From positions 88,751 through 152,750 of the forward strand of contig CANMQJ010000015.1 of NCBI GenBank assembly GCA_947500005.1: a DNA stretch of 64,000 nt, in the 5' to 3' direction. Source of the DNA: an uncultured Paracoccaceae bacterium (GTDB lineage Bacteria; Pseudomonadota; Alphaproteobacteria; Rhodobacterales; Rhodobacteraceae). Below the pieces are notes generated by a model. It was not told the origin of the DNA, ran no database searches, and was given only the letters and a program-made list of their open reading frames with translations. This document shows, one piece after another, positions 1-8,025 of this stretch (position 1 is its first letter; each line of letters begins with the position of its first letter). The translations under genes and the position numbers were made by a program.

Positions 1-1
1 T

Positions 2-1048
2 GGTGGTGCCGACGGTGGTGACGACTCGCTCGACGGTGGGGATGGCGATGACCTGATCGTAGGCGGCGCCGGTGACGACACACTCAACGGCGACGACGGC
101 AATGACACCGTGGATGGCGGCGCGGGAACAGATGTGGCCAGGATCTTCGCCAGCCGCGACGAGATCACGGTCAGCGGCACAGAAACCGAACTGATCATCA
201 CGGTCGATGGGCACACAAACATCTATCACAACGTAGAAATCTTTGATCTTTTCGGCCCGGATTATACTGCCGCGCGATTGCTGTCGGGGGGAGAACCGGG
301 CGGCCCGATTGAAGGCCAGTCTGGTGCGGATACGCTGGAGGGCACCGGTGTGGCGGACGAGATCCTGGGCCTGGGAGGCAACGACGTGCTGCGCGGGTTG
401 GACGGCAACGATACGCTCGACGGCGGGCTGGGAGCGGATACGCTGAATGGTGGAGATGGCGACGACGCCATCACGGGCGGTCCCGATGGCCATGAGGCCG
501 ACCAGCGCGACGTGATCTTTGCCGGCGCGGGCGACGACCAGGCCGAGGGCGGCGGCGGCAACGACCAGATTTTTGGCCAGGAAGGGCACGATACGCTCGC
601 GGGCGGGTTCGGAGCTGATGAGATCCAAGGTCAGGAAGGCAACGACGTAATCACTGGCGGCGCGCTTTCCGACCTCGTTTTCGGGGGATCTGGAGATGAT
701 TTCGTCAACGGCGGCTTCGGATATGACCGGATCAACGGGGGAGACGGGGCCGACCGGTTTTTCCATCTGGGCGTGGCCGATCACGGCTCGGACTGGGTGC
801 AGGATTATAAGGCATCCGAGGGCGATGTGTTGGTATTCGGCAATGCAATGGCGAGCCAGGAGCAGTTTCAGATCAACCTTGCCCATACCGCCACTCCCGA
901 CGGCGAGCGGTCGGGCGATGACGACGTGCAAGAGGCCTTCGTGATCTACCGCCCGACCGGACAGATCATGTGGGCACTGGTCGATGGCGAAGGACAGTCC
1001 AGCATCAACCTGCAGATCGGTGGGGAGGTGTTCGACCTGTTAACGTAG
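2..1048 (+). CDS. RTX calcium-binding exoprotein, C-terminal part (5' end outside window)
   Basis: The reading frame is open from the first bases of the window, so only the C-terminal part of the protein is here. It is built from glycine/aspartate nonapeptides of the GGxGxDxLx type (for example GGDGDDAITGG and GGNDVLRGLDGND), which in RTX proteins bind calcium and fold as a parallel beta-roll after secretion. The last 110 or so residues are not repeats but a separate module running from RFFHLGVADHGSDWVQDY to GGEVFDLLT. The same module ends four other proteins in this window. In this family the extreme C-terminus usually carries the uncleaved type I secretion signal; that role is inferred here. 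A 31-base block just after the stop recurs after the RTX gene ending at 18763. The function of the missing N-terminus is unknown. Confidence 0.93.
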   Translation, partial: GGADGGDDSLDGGDGDDLIVGGAGDDTLNGDDGNDTVDGGAGTDVARIFASRDEITVSGTETELIITVDGHTNIYHNVEIFDLFGPDYTAARLLSGGEPGGPIEGQSGADTLEGTGVADEILGLGGNDVLRGLDGNDTLDGGLGADTLNGGDGDDAITGGPDGHEADQRDVIFAGAGDDQAEGGGGNDQIFGQEGHDTLAGGFGADEIQGQEGNDVITGGALSDLVFGGSGDDFVNGGFGYDRINGGDGADRFFHLGVADHGSDWVQDYKASEGDVLVFGNAMASQEQFQINLAHTATPDGERSGDDDVQEAFVIYRPTGQIMWALVDGEGQSSINLQIGGEVFDLLT

Positions 1049-1080
1049 GAGGTGCGTTTGTGTACTGCTATCGCCCTCCT

Positions 1081-1111
1081 GCAGGCGGTCGAGACGCTGC
1101 AACAAGTTCCG
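1081..1111 (+). repeat. 31-base block shared downstream of two RTX genes (copy 1)
   Basis: This block starts 32 bases after the stop codon of the first RTX gene. It recurs at 18794-18824, also 30 bases past an RTX stop codon, with a single A/G difference. The core is GCAGGCGGTCGAGACGCTGC. It lies outside the coding region, so the duplicated RTX unit extends past the gene or the block is a common 3' element or insertion scar. Confidence 0.75.
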
Positions 1112-1529
1112 CCCGGTCGGGACTTGCTACGGTCCTCCCCGCCGCCTTCGGATGACGCATTGGTCCCACGGGTGGGCCCCGACCCGACCCGGGGTATGCC
1201 TGACTTTCGGCCTGGGATCGACGCCATGACCGAGGCCAGCTTGCGGGCGGATGCCCTGGCGTTCCGATTGACCGCGCCGCACAGGGTGAGGCCGTCCCCC
1301 CCTGCCCGCTTAGGTGCCCCGGCGCCGTCGAATTTACGAGCTTGACGCCGCGCTCATTGGCGGCGGCGAGCGCCCTTCTGGTGCGGCGCGCCTCTCGGCA
1401 TGAGTGTCACGCGGCATCCGGCGCTGAGTGCGGTACGATGGCGTTGGACCCCGGTCGCGAAGGTGGAAGGCACGCGCTTTGCAACCACAACGAGGAGCGT
1501 CAGGGGCGCGGCCCCGGCGCCCCCACCAC
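1112..1529. other. No gene recognised; decayed DNA between RTX gene and IS66 remnant
   Basis: Several short open frames cross this stretch on both strands, but none has a plausible ribosome binding site, a recognisable domain or a consistent frame. It leads directly into an IS66 transposase remnant, so part of it may be older transposon sequence decayed beyond recognition by eye. Confidence 0.5.
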
Positions 1530-1712
1530 GCGATCGATGGCCATCGGACGAGAGAACGCCCTTCGTCGGCTCACAGACCTGCGACCGCGCCTACGCCTGC
1601 TCGGAGCCGCCAAGTTGATCGGCATGGACCCGCCGAGATGCTGGCCTGCATCTCCGACCAGATCACCCACGTAGGTGATCTGCTGCCGTGGCACTGGTCA
1701 TATCACGCCTGA
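1530..1712 (+). pseudogene. IS66-family transposase (TnpC) C-terminal remnant, frameshifted
   Basis: Pieces of the conserved C-terminus of IS66 TnpC can be read in order but in switching frames. First comes MAIGRENAL, then FVGSQTCDRAYA, then LLGAAKLIGMDP, and finally MLACISDQITHVGDLLPWHW followed by a stop. Intact family members typically carry a GRKNFLFAGS-like segment, a TAKLNGxDP-like segment and an LLPWxW ending in this order. At least three frameshifts make it inactive. The last 50 bases overlap the 3' end of the convergent LysR gene. The rest of the element is not visible upstream. Confidence 0.7.
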
Positions 1713-2625
1713 CAGGGCGCTTGTCCATCGACCGCAAACACTCCCAAAGCCGATCCGTACTCGAACTAGCTCGCCCAAGCGTCCGAACGGCATTCGCCTT
1801 GAGGCGCACTGTTCCTAGTTCTTTTTCCATCGAGCATAAGGTGCCGGCCTCGAGATCGCGCGCGATCATGGACTTTGGCAACCAGCACACCAACCCGCGT
1901 CCAGCCACCAATCGAGCCACCGCAGGTGTCAGTGCCGTCTCTACTCGGGCGGAGACGGTCACGCCCGGCGGTAAGGCCGGCAAACACTCGTCGCGCAATA
2001 CACGCCCCAGGAAGGTGTCGGTCGGATAGAGCACCCCTGGCAGATCAAGGGCCTGGTCACGCGCAATGGAGTCGCGCGCCTGTTCCACAACGCCACGCTG
2101 CCCCGCCACCGGCACCAACTGATCCTCCTCCAACCAAAGCCGCTCAACATCGATCGCGCCCAAAGCCAGCGGATGCCGGTCGGTTTCATGGCAGATCAGC
2201 ACATCCGCGGCCCCGGTCAACAAAAGCACAAGACCCTCGGAACGGTTCAATGATCGCAAACGAACGAGGGCCGAGGGCAGCACAGCATCCAAGTGGCAAT
2301 AAATTCGGGGCATCAATGAAATCGCCAGGCTGTGTTGCGCCGCGATAATCATACGCGCCCCCTCGGCCTGCGACCGTCGCAGATCCTCGCGCAACTGGTG
2401 CAGGCTGGAAGCGGCGCTGCGTAAATCCGGCAACAGCGATTGGGCCTCTGGGCGCAAACGCAAAGGGCGGCGCGAGCGGTCCACCAGGGTCGCCCCGCAC
2501 CACTCTTCTATGGCGGCGATCCGACGGGAAAACGCCGGTTGCGTCACATGCCGCGCCGCTGCCGCCTGAGCCAGCGTTCGATGTTCTTCAAGAGCGATCA
2601 GGTCGTCAATCCAGCCGATATCCAT
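1663..2625 (-). CDS. LysR-family transcriptional regulator of the adjacent TRAP/D-amino acid operon
   Basis: The N-terminus holds a winged helix-turn-helix typical of LysR proteins (residues about 5-62, with RTLAQAAAARHVTQPAFSRR), followed by a periplasmic-binding-protein-like effector domain. I chose the ATG at 2625 because AGAGGGG lies five bases upstream. A GTG at 2631 is also in frame but overlaps that site. The gene diverges from the TRAP operon starting at 2701, and a T-N11-A dyad lies in between, so it very likely controls that operon in response to its substrate. Its last 16 or so codons run inside an IS66 remnant on the other strand, so the original C-terminus may have been replaced. 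The inducer cannot be told from sequence. Confidence 0.92.
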   Translation of the reverse strand: MDIGWIDDLIALEEHRTLAQAAAARHVTQPAFSRRIAAIEEWCGATLVDRSRRPLRLRPEAQSLLPDLRSAASSLHQLREDLRRSQAEGARMIIAAQHSLAISLMPRIYCHLDAVLPSALVRLRSLNRSEGLVLLLTGAADVLICHETDRHPLALGAIDVERLWLEEDQLVPVAGQRGVVEQARDSIARDQALDLPGVLYPTDTFLGRVLRDECLPALPPGVTVSARVETALTPAVARLVAGRGLVCWLPKSMIARDLEAGTLCSMEKELGTVRLKANAVRTLGRASSSTDRLWECLRSMDKRPVRRDMTSATAADHLRG

Positions 2626-2640
2626 ACGCACCCCTCTTCA

Positions 2641-2653
2641 TGCAACAAATGCA
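2641..2653. promoter_or_regulatory. Candidate LysR operator (T-N11-A dyad)
   Basis: TGCAACAAATGCA is a T-N11-A motif with perfect dyad symmetry (ATGCA-ACAAA-TGCAT when one flanking base is included on each side). It lies between the divergent LysR start and the TRAP large-subunit start. LysR-type regulators typically bind such sites and autoregulate. The match is read directly; its function is inferred from form and position. Confidence 0.6.
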
Positions 2654-2700
2654 TATTATTGGGAAAATAAAGCATTAGACGCGGGTTTTACATTCCAATT

Positions 2701-4017
2701 ATGTTTACTACGTGGATTTCACACGGATGCGGCATGCTGTTTCTCCTGATCCTCGGACTGAGTATTCTTGGCCTCTTTGCCGGAGGCGCGATTGCCTATG
2801 TCGTCGGTGCGGCATCGGTTCTGAGCTTCATCGCAGGGGGCTCGAGCAACTTCCTCGCCATCCTGCCGCAACGCGTCTTCAGCCAACTTGATGTGTTCGC
2901 CTTCCTCGCCATGCCGCTATTTGTGCTTACGGGTGACTTAATGAACCGCGGCGGCGTAACCCGTGCGCTCATTGATCTCGCCATGGCGCTCGTGGGGCGT
3001 TTCAAAGGGGGGCTTGGGCATGTGAATATCATGGCCAGTATCTTCTTTGCCGGTGTCTCGGGGTCTGCCGTCGCCGATGCCGCCGCCATGTCGAATACGC
3101 TCGTTCCCGCGATGCGCGAACGGGGTTACAGCGACACCTACGCCGCGGCCGTAACCGCAGCCTCTTCGATCATCGGCCCTATCATTCCCCCGAGCGTTAT
3201 CCTGATATTCTACGGCGCCCTCATGGGGACATCAGTGCCGGCGCTCTTCGCGGCCGGAGTCATGCCCGGACTGCTGCTGGCCCTCGTCCTCATGGCGATG
3301 AACGCCTGGTTCGCGCGACGCGACAATCATCCGGGCGGCGCGGCCGTCGATCTTCCGGGTCTTGGCCCCGCACTCTGGCGCGCCTTGCCAGCCCTGTCTT
3401 TGCCGCTGATCATTCTGGGCGGAGTTCTATTCGGCTTCGCCACGCCCGCCGAATCCGCTGCCGTCGCCGTGCTGGCCGCCACCCTGATCGGGCTCGCGCG
3501 CGGCGATCTCGACTGGGCCGGTATCGTCAAGGCGGGGGAGCGCACGGCAGTGATGCTTGGGGCGGTCTTTGTGATCCTCTGCGCGATTGCAGCCTTCTCC
3601 TATCTCGCAGCGCTCTATCAATTGCCCCGCCAGTTGGGCGAGGAAGTAGCGGAACTGGGGCTCGGTCCGGTCGGTTACCTGGTCGCGGTCAATTTGGTTT
3701 TCCTGCTGGCCGGAATGGTGATGGATGTGAAAGCCGCTGTCGCGCTTCTTGCGCCGATCCTTGTGCCGGTTGCCCTCGAAATGGGGGCCGATCCGGTGCA
3801 CCTGGGGATCGTGATCTGCTTCAACATCACGCTTGGCCTTCTCAGCCCGCCCTTCGGCGGTGTCCTTATCATCATCTCGACTGTGACCGGCGTAAATTAT
3901 TGGGCCTTGGTCCGGGCCGTGGCTCCGTTCCTCATCGCTCAGATCGGTCTTCTCCTGGTGCTGACACTTTTTTCCGAAATCACACTTTGGCTGCCCCGAT
4001 CCCTCGGGCTTCTTTAA
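2701..4017 (+). CDS. dctM: TRAP transporter large permease subunit (DctM-like)
   Basis: This 438-residue protein is hydrophobic throughout, with about 11-12 predicted membrane segments and DctM hallmarks such as FFAGVSGSAVADAAAM near residue 120 and ASSIIGPIIPPSVILIFYG near residue 155. It is the ion-coupled translocation subunit of a TRAP uptake system in the inner membrane. It is the first gene of an operon that continues with the binding protein and small permease, an order (large, binding, small) that is less usual than binding, small, large. The start is uncertain. ATG 2701 has no clear ribosome binding site, and ATG 2734 would give the more typical MLFLLILGLSILGLF beginning. Confidence 0.93.
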   Translation: MFTTWISHGCGMLFLLILGLSILGLFAGGAIAYVVGAASVLSFIAGGSSNFLAILPQRVFSQLDVFAFLAMPLFVLTGDLMNRGGVTRALIDLAMALVGRFKGGLGHVNIMASIFFAGVSGSAVADAAAMSNTLVPAMRERGYSDTYAAAVTAASSIIGPIIPPSVILIFYGALMGTSVPALFAAGVMPGLLLALVLMAMNAWFARRDNHPGGAAVDLPGLGPALWRALPALSLPLIILGGVLFGFATPAESAAVAVLAATLIGLARGDLDWAGIVKAGERTAVMLGAVFVILCAIAAFSYLAALYQLPRQLGEEVAELGLGPVGYLVAVNLVFLLAGMVMDVKAAVALLAPILVPVALEMGADPVHLGIVICFNITLGLLSPPFGGVLIIISTVTGVNYWALVRAVAPFLIAQIGLLLVLTLFSEITLWLPRSLGLL

Positions 4018-4037
4018 AGACAACGGGAGGAAATACC

Positions 4038-5018
4038 ATGAAACACTTTGCACTTACGGCCCTGATCGCGGTGACCATGGCGCTGCCGGTTTCGGCCGAG
4101 ACCATCCGCATCGCGATGAACGACGCCGAAGACATCGTCACCAACGGCGAGTTCGCTTTCGTCGAGGGCTTCCGCCCTGTTGCCGAAGCGGGCGGCTTTA
4201 CGGTCGAAGTCTTCCCATCGAATGCGCTTGGCAACGAGGAAGAGCGTCTGAGCCAAGCCTCACAGGGGCTGATCCACGTCAACCTCGGCGCCGCGACAGC
4301 GCCGGCGTCGATGAATCCGCTACTGCGGATGACGATCCTGCCTTTCCTCTTCGCCAACACCGGTGAATTTGATGCCGTGATCGCCAAGACCGATCTTCTC
4401 GGCCATCTCAACGCGCCCCTTCTGGAAAACGGCGTTCGGATCGCCGGTTTCAACGTGCGCGGTCTTGACGCCGGATTTTTCAACACCAAGACCCCCGTGT
4501 CGACCGTTGAGGATCTTCAAGGCCTGCGCATGCGCGCTTTGAACAAAGGCCAAGTGGCGTTCTTCGGCGCACTGGGTGTCAGTTCTACCATCGTTGACTG
4601 GTCCGAGGTTTCCAATGCGTTGCAAACCGGGGTCGTCGATGGCTATGTGAATCCGCCCAACTCGGCGCTCCGCACCGGCCACACGGAATTCCTGCGCCAT
4701 TACACGCCCGCCGCCCTCGCGCCGAGTTTTCGTGCAGTCATGATATCGGAGGACTGGTATTCAAGCCTCTCAAGCGAAGCGCGCGCCACGATTGATGCGG
4801 CCTTGGCCGCCGGCCTCACGGCCAATCGCGAATGGCTTCCGGGCTGGGCTGAGCAAGTCGATGCGCGTTTCGCCGAAGCGGGCGTAACCGTGACCGAACT
4901 GGCGCCCGGCGAACGGGATCGCCTCGTGGAGATGTCCATTCCGATCCACGCGCAACTTCTGGGCAAAGAAGGCCTTGAGCTTGTCATGGGCGCTTTGAAC
5001 CAGGTCCGGGGCGATTAA
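4038..5018 (+). CDS. dctP: TRAP transporter periplasmic solute-binding protein (DctP-like)
   Basis: The protein has 326 residues, the usual DctP length. The start at 4038 is fixed by GGGAGGAAATACC just upstream and by the signal peptide MKHFALTALIAVTMALPVSA that follows. The mature part shows the two-lobe binding-protein pattern, with a segment around DLQGLRMRALNKGQVAFFGAL that includes the conserved arginine normally bridging a substrate carboxylate. The ligand is therefore probably a carboxylate, and the downstream enzymes suggest an N-acyl or D-amino acid. It lies 20 bases after the large permease and ends three bases before the small permease. Confidence 0.93.
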   Translation: MKHFALTALIAVTMALPVSAETIRIAMNDAEDIVTNGEFAFVEGFRPVAEAGGFTVEVFPSNALGNEEERLSQASQGLIHVNLGAATAPASMNPLLRMTILPFLFANTGEFDAVIAKTDLLGHLNAPLLENGVRIAGFNVRGLDAGFFNTKTPVSTVEDLQGLRMRALNKGQVAFFGALGVSSTIVDWSEVSNALQTGVVDGYVNPPNSALRTGHTEFLRHYTPAALAPSFRAVMISEDWYSSLSSEARATIDAALAAGLTANREWLPGWAEQVDARFAEAGVTVTELAPGERDRLVEMSIPIHAQLLGKEGLELVMGALNQVRGD

Positions 5019-5021
5019 ACC

Positions 5022-5537
5022 ATGCGAGCCGCCCTGATAACCCTCTCCGACGCGCTCCACGCAGCATCGCGGCTGGTGGCTCTTGTGATGCTGGCCGTGC
5101 TCGTAGGGGCCGTTGGCTTGCAAGTCATCGCGCGATATGGCTTCTCGGCTCCTCCTGTCTGGACCGAAGAGGCCGCACGCTACGCGATGATCTGGGTCGG
5201 GTTGATGGGCGCTGCGATGTCCTTCAAGGCGCGGTTCGATCCGGCGCTATTTACGCCAAAGACCGGACCGCGCGGTCAGATCGCCCTGCGCTTTGTTCAA
5301 ACGCTTTTCGTGCTCACCTTCACCGCCCCCATCCTTTATTACAGCGTGGTCGGCACGAATGGGACCTTCGCGCGCAGTTTTCTAGGCCGCGCCCTGCGTT
5401 CGACCTCGGGTGCAATGGATCTGCCGATGATCTGGGCTGCGGCCGCCGTTCCCTTGGCCTTCACCTTGATCCTCGTGCATCTGGCCGCCCGTTGGGCCGG
5501 AGATACGCGCGATTTGAAATCCGAGTTACTGACATGA
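5022..5537 (+). CDS. dctQ: TRAP transporter small permease subunit (DctQ-like)
   Basis: This is a 171-residue membrane protein with four predicted helices. It carries the DctQ-typical segment RYGFSAPPVWTEEAARYAMIW after the first helix. It pairs with the large subunit in the inner membrane. The gene starts three bases after the binding protein and its stop overlaps the ATG of the next gene (ATGA), which indicates translational coupling to the deacylase. Confidence 0.92.
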   Translation: MRAALITLSDALHAASRLVALVMLAVLVGAVGLQVIARYGFSAPPVWTEEAARYAMIWVGLMGAAMSFKARFDPALFTPKTGPRGQIALRFVQTLFVLTFTAPILYYSVVGTNGTFARSFLGRALRSTSGAMDLPMIWAAAAVPLAFTLILVHLAARWAGDTRDLKSELLT

Positions 5538-6979
5538 CGACTGCCGATCTCATTCTGCGACAAGCGCAATTGATCGATGGCACCGGCGCCCCCCTTTTCA
5601 TCGGCGACCTCGCCATCTCCGATGATCGGATCACCGGCATGGGGGATCTGAGGGACTGGCGCGCCGACCAAGAGATCGACGCCCGCGGACTGGCGCTCGC
5701 CCCCGGGTTCATCGACAGCCACTGCCACGATGATCTGGCCCTTCTGCAAACCCCGCTGCTGGAACCGAAAATCAGCCAGGGCGTGACCACTGTCGTGAAT
5801 GGGAACTGCGGGTTCTCCCTTGCGCCCCATCCCGCCAATCGGGGCCCACTGCCACAGCCGCTGGCCTCTCTGGTGCCCGATCCGTCGCTGATGTTTTTCG
5901 ATTTCGCCGCCTATTTCCGACGCCTCTCCGAGGAACCTCCAAGCGTCAATTCCATGTGCCTGTGTGGCCACACCACCCTGCGGCACGCGGTAATGGACCG
6001 GTTCGACCGCGCGGCTACAAGAGCCGAAATCAAGGCGATGCGGAATTTTCTCGACACCGCACTGACGCAAGGCGCCGCGGGGATGTCCACCGGGCTCTAT
6101 TACCCGCCCGCCTCGGCCGCCCCGACCGAAGAAGTGATCGAGATCGGCGGGGTCCTGCAAGACCACCGGGCGCTGTATGTCACGCACATGCGGAACGAAG
6201 CCGATGGTGTCGTCGCCTCTGTCGAAGAAACGCTGCGAATCGGACGTGAAACCGGCGTCCCGGCCATCGTCTCGCATCACAAATGCATGAACCCCCAGAA
6301 CCACGGGAAATCTGTTGTAACTCTTGGCATTATCGATGCCGCTCTTGCAGCGGGCCAGGATGTCGGGCTGGATGCCTACCCCTACATCGCGGGCTCCACG
6401 TTCCTCTTCCCGGAGCGGGTTGACCAGGCAGCGCGTGTCATTGTCACCTGGTCGAAGGCCATGCCCGAAATGGGTGCGCGCGATCTTTCCGAGATCGCAG
6501 CCGATCTCGGCCTCTCCCTGCGCGATGCCGCCGAGCGTCTGCTGCCTGCCGGCGCCGTCTATTTCCAGATGGACGAAGGCGACCTGCGCCGCATTCTCGC
6601 ACATTCTTTGACGATGATCGGCTCAGACGGCTTGGTGGCCGATCCGCACCCGCATCCACGCGCTTGGGGTACATTCCCTCGGGTTCTTGGGCATTACGCC
6701 CGCGATGAAGGCCTTTTCTCGCTCGAAGAGGCCGTGCACCGCATGACCGGCCTGACCGCAAAGCGCTTCGGCCTCTCAGAGCGCGGCACCCTGCAGGTCG
6801 GTGCTTTCGCCGATCTCGTTCTCTTCAATCCCGCGACTATTCAAGACACTGCCAGCTTTGAAGAGCCGAAACGCCCCGCGGCTGGCATTCATGGCGTCTG
6901 GTGCAATGGCCGCCTCACCTGGGACGGACGGGCAGCCACAGGCGATCGGCCCGGGCGTGTTCTGACCCGCTCGTCCTGA
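5534..6979 (+). CDS. N-acyl-D-amino-acid deacylase / D-aminoacylase family amidohydrolase
   Basis: The protein has 481 residues when started at the ATG that overlaps the DctQ stop. It belongs to the metal-dependent amidohydrolase superfamily. An N-terminal beta-sandwich strand (ADLILRQAQLIDGTG) is followed by the metal-binding DSHCHDD motif at about residues 57-63, then MSTGLYYPP, THMRNEAD, SHHKC, a late GSDG and a C-terminal LQVGAFADLVLFNP strand. These are the usual landmarks of D-aminoacylases. They hydrolyse N-acyl-D-amino acids to a free D-amino acid plus a carboxylate in the cytoplasm. Sitting between a TRAP importer and a PLP desulfhydrase, it would feed the next enzyme. Exact substrate is not readable; dihydroorotase-like relatives with other amide substrates are possible. 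Confidence 0.88.
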   Translation: MTTADLILRQAQLIDGTGAPLFIGDLAISDDRITGMGDLRDWRADQEIDARGLALAPGFIDSHCHDDLALLQTPLLEPKISQGVTTVVNGNCGFSLAPHPANRGPLPQPLASLVPDPSLMFFDFAAYFRRLSEEPPSVNSMCLCGHTTLRHAVMDRFDRAATRAEIKAMRNFLDTALTQGAAGMSTGLYYPPASAAPTEEVIEIGGVLQDHRALYVTHMRNEADGVVASVEETLRIGRETGVPAIVSHHKCMNPQNHGKSVVTLGIIDAALAAGQDVGLDAYPYIAGSTFLFPERVDQAARVIVTWSKAMPEMGARDLSEIAADLGLSLRDAAERLLPAGAVYFQMDEGDLRRILAHSLTMIGSDGLVADPHPHPRAWGTFPRVLGHYARDEGLFSLEEAVHRMTGLTAKRFGLSERGTLQVGAFADLVLFNPATIQDTASFEEPKRPAAGIHGVWCNGRLTWDGRAATGDRPGRVLTRSS

Positions 6980-7005
6980 CATTTTAAAAAGGAACCTTCT
7001 CCGTG

Positions 7006-8004
7006 ATGCTCTCCCGTTTTCCGCGCCTGCGCCTCGGCCATCTGCCCACCCCCTTCGAACCGCTGCCGCGCCTCAGCGCCGCTTTGGGTGGACCCGAGAT
7101 CTGGGTAAAACGCGACGACTGCACGGGGCTGTCCACAGGTGGCAACAAGACCCGCAAGCTGGAATTCCTCATGGCCGAAGCCGTCGCGCAGGGCGCCGAT
7201 ACGGTGATGACCCAAGGCGCCACTCAATCCAACCATGCGCGTCAAACCGCCGCCGCCGCCGCAAAACTGGGCCTTGCCTGCCATCTCTTGCTCGAGGATC
7301 GCACCGGCTCCACCGATCCGAACTATACAGGCAACGGCAATGTCCTCCTCGACCACCTGCACGGCGCAACCACCGAAGCGCGTCCGGGTGGTGTCGACAT
7401 GAACGCTGAACTTGAAGCCGCAGCCGATAAGGCGCGTGCCGACGGCCGTAAAGTCTATGCGATCCCCGGCGGCGGCTCGAACCCCACCGGTGCCCTCGGA
7501 TACGTCAATTGCGCGTTCGAAATGATGGTCCAGATAAATGAAACGGGGCTCGTCTTCGATCATCTTGTGCATGCCACGGGAAGTGCCGGCACACAGGCCG
7601 GACTGATCACCGGGCTGAAAGCCTGCAATGCCGGCCTCCCGCTTCTCGGTTTCGGCGTGCGCGCCCCGAAACAGGTGCAAGAAGAGAACGTTTTCAAACT
7701 CGCATGTGCGACGGCCGAAAAGATTGGTTGCTCCGGCGTTGTCACCCGCTCGGACGTCATTGCCAATACGGATTACGTCGGCGCGGGCTATGGAATACCC
7801 ACCGAGAGCGGGTTGGAAGCCATCCGGCTTTTTGCGGAACTCGAAGGCCTGCTCCTGGATCCAGTATACTCAGCAAAGGGCGCCGCAGGCCTGATCGACC
7901 TGATCCGAAAAGATCGTTTCTCGAAGGGCCAGAGGATCATCTTCCTCCACACGGGCGGTTCCGCTGCACTCTTCGGTTATGATAAGGCATTTCCAGCAAA
8001 ATAG
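7006..8004 (+). CDS. PLP-dependent D-cysteine desulfhydrase / L-cysteate sulfo-lyase family enzyme
   Basis: This 332-residue fold-type II PLP enzyme has the family's KRDDCTGLSTGGNKTRKLEF segment (residues about 33-52), in which the lysine of GGNKTRK is the cofactor-binding residue, a GATQSNHARQTAAAA segment that contacts the substrate carboxylate, and a late FLHTGGSAALFGY. The family includes D-cysteine desulfhydrase, ACC deaminase and the roseobacter L-cysteate sulfo-lyase CuyA. The neighbouring D-aminoacylase favours a D-amino acid substrate releasing pyruvate, ammonium and sulfide, but CuyA activity cannot be excluded. A GTG at 7003 directly precedes the chosen ATG; AAGGAA lies about ten bases upstream. 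It is the last gene of the operon. Confidence 0.88.
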   Translation: MLSRFPRLRLGHLPTPFEPLPRLSAALGGPEIWVKRDDCTGLSTGGNKTRKLEFLMAEAVAQGADTVMTQGATQSNHARQTAAAAAKLGLACHLLLEDRTGSTDPNYTGNGNVLLDHLHGATTEARPGGVDMNAELEAAADKARADGRKVYAIPGGGSNPTGALGYVNCAFEMMVQINETGLVFDHLVHATGSAGTQAGLITGLKACNAGLPLLGFGVRAPKQVQEENVFKLACATAEKIGCSGVVTRSDVIANTDYVGAGYGIPTESGLEAIRLFAELEGLLLDPVYSAKGAAGLIDLIRKDRFSKGQRIIFLHTGGSAALFGYDKAFPAK

Positions 8005-8025
8005 GCTGCGGATACCCTTCAGCTC

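Noticed and set aside
5339..6604. 421-codon minus-strand open frame across DctQ and the deacylase
   Set aside because: Both plus-strand genes show family motifs and coupled start and stop codons; the minus frame shows nothing.
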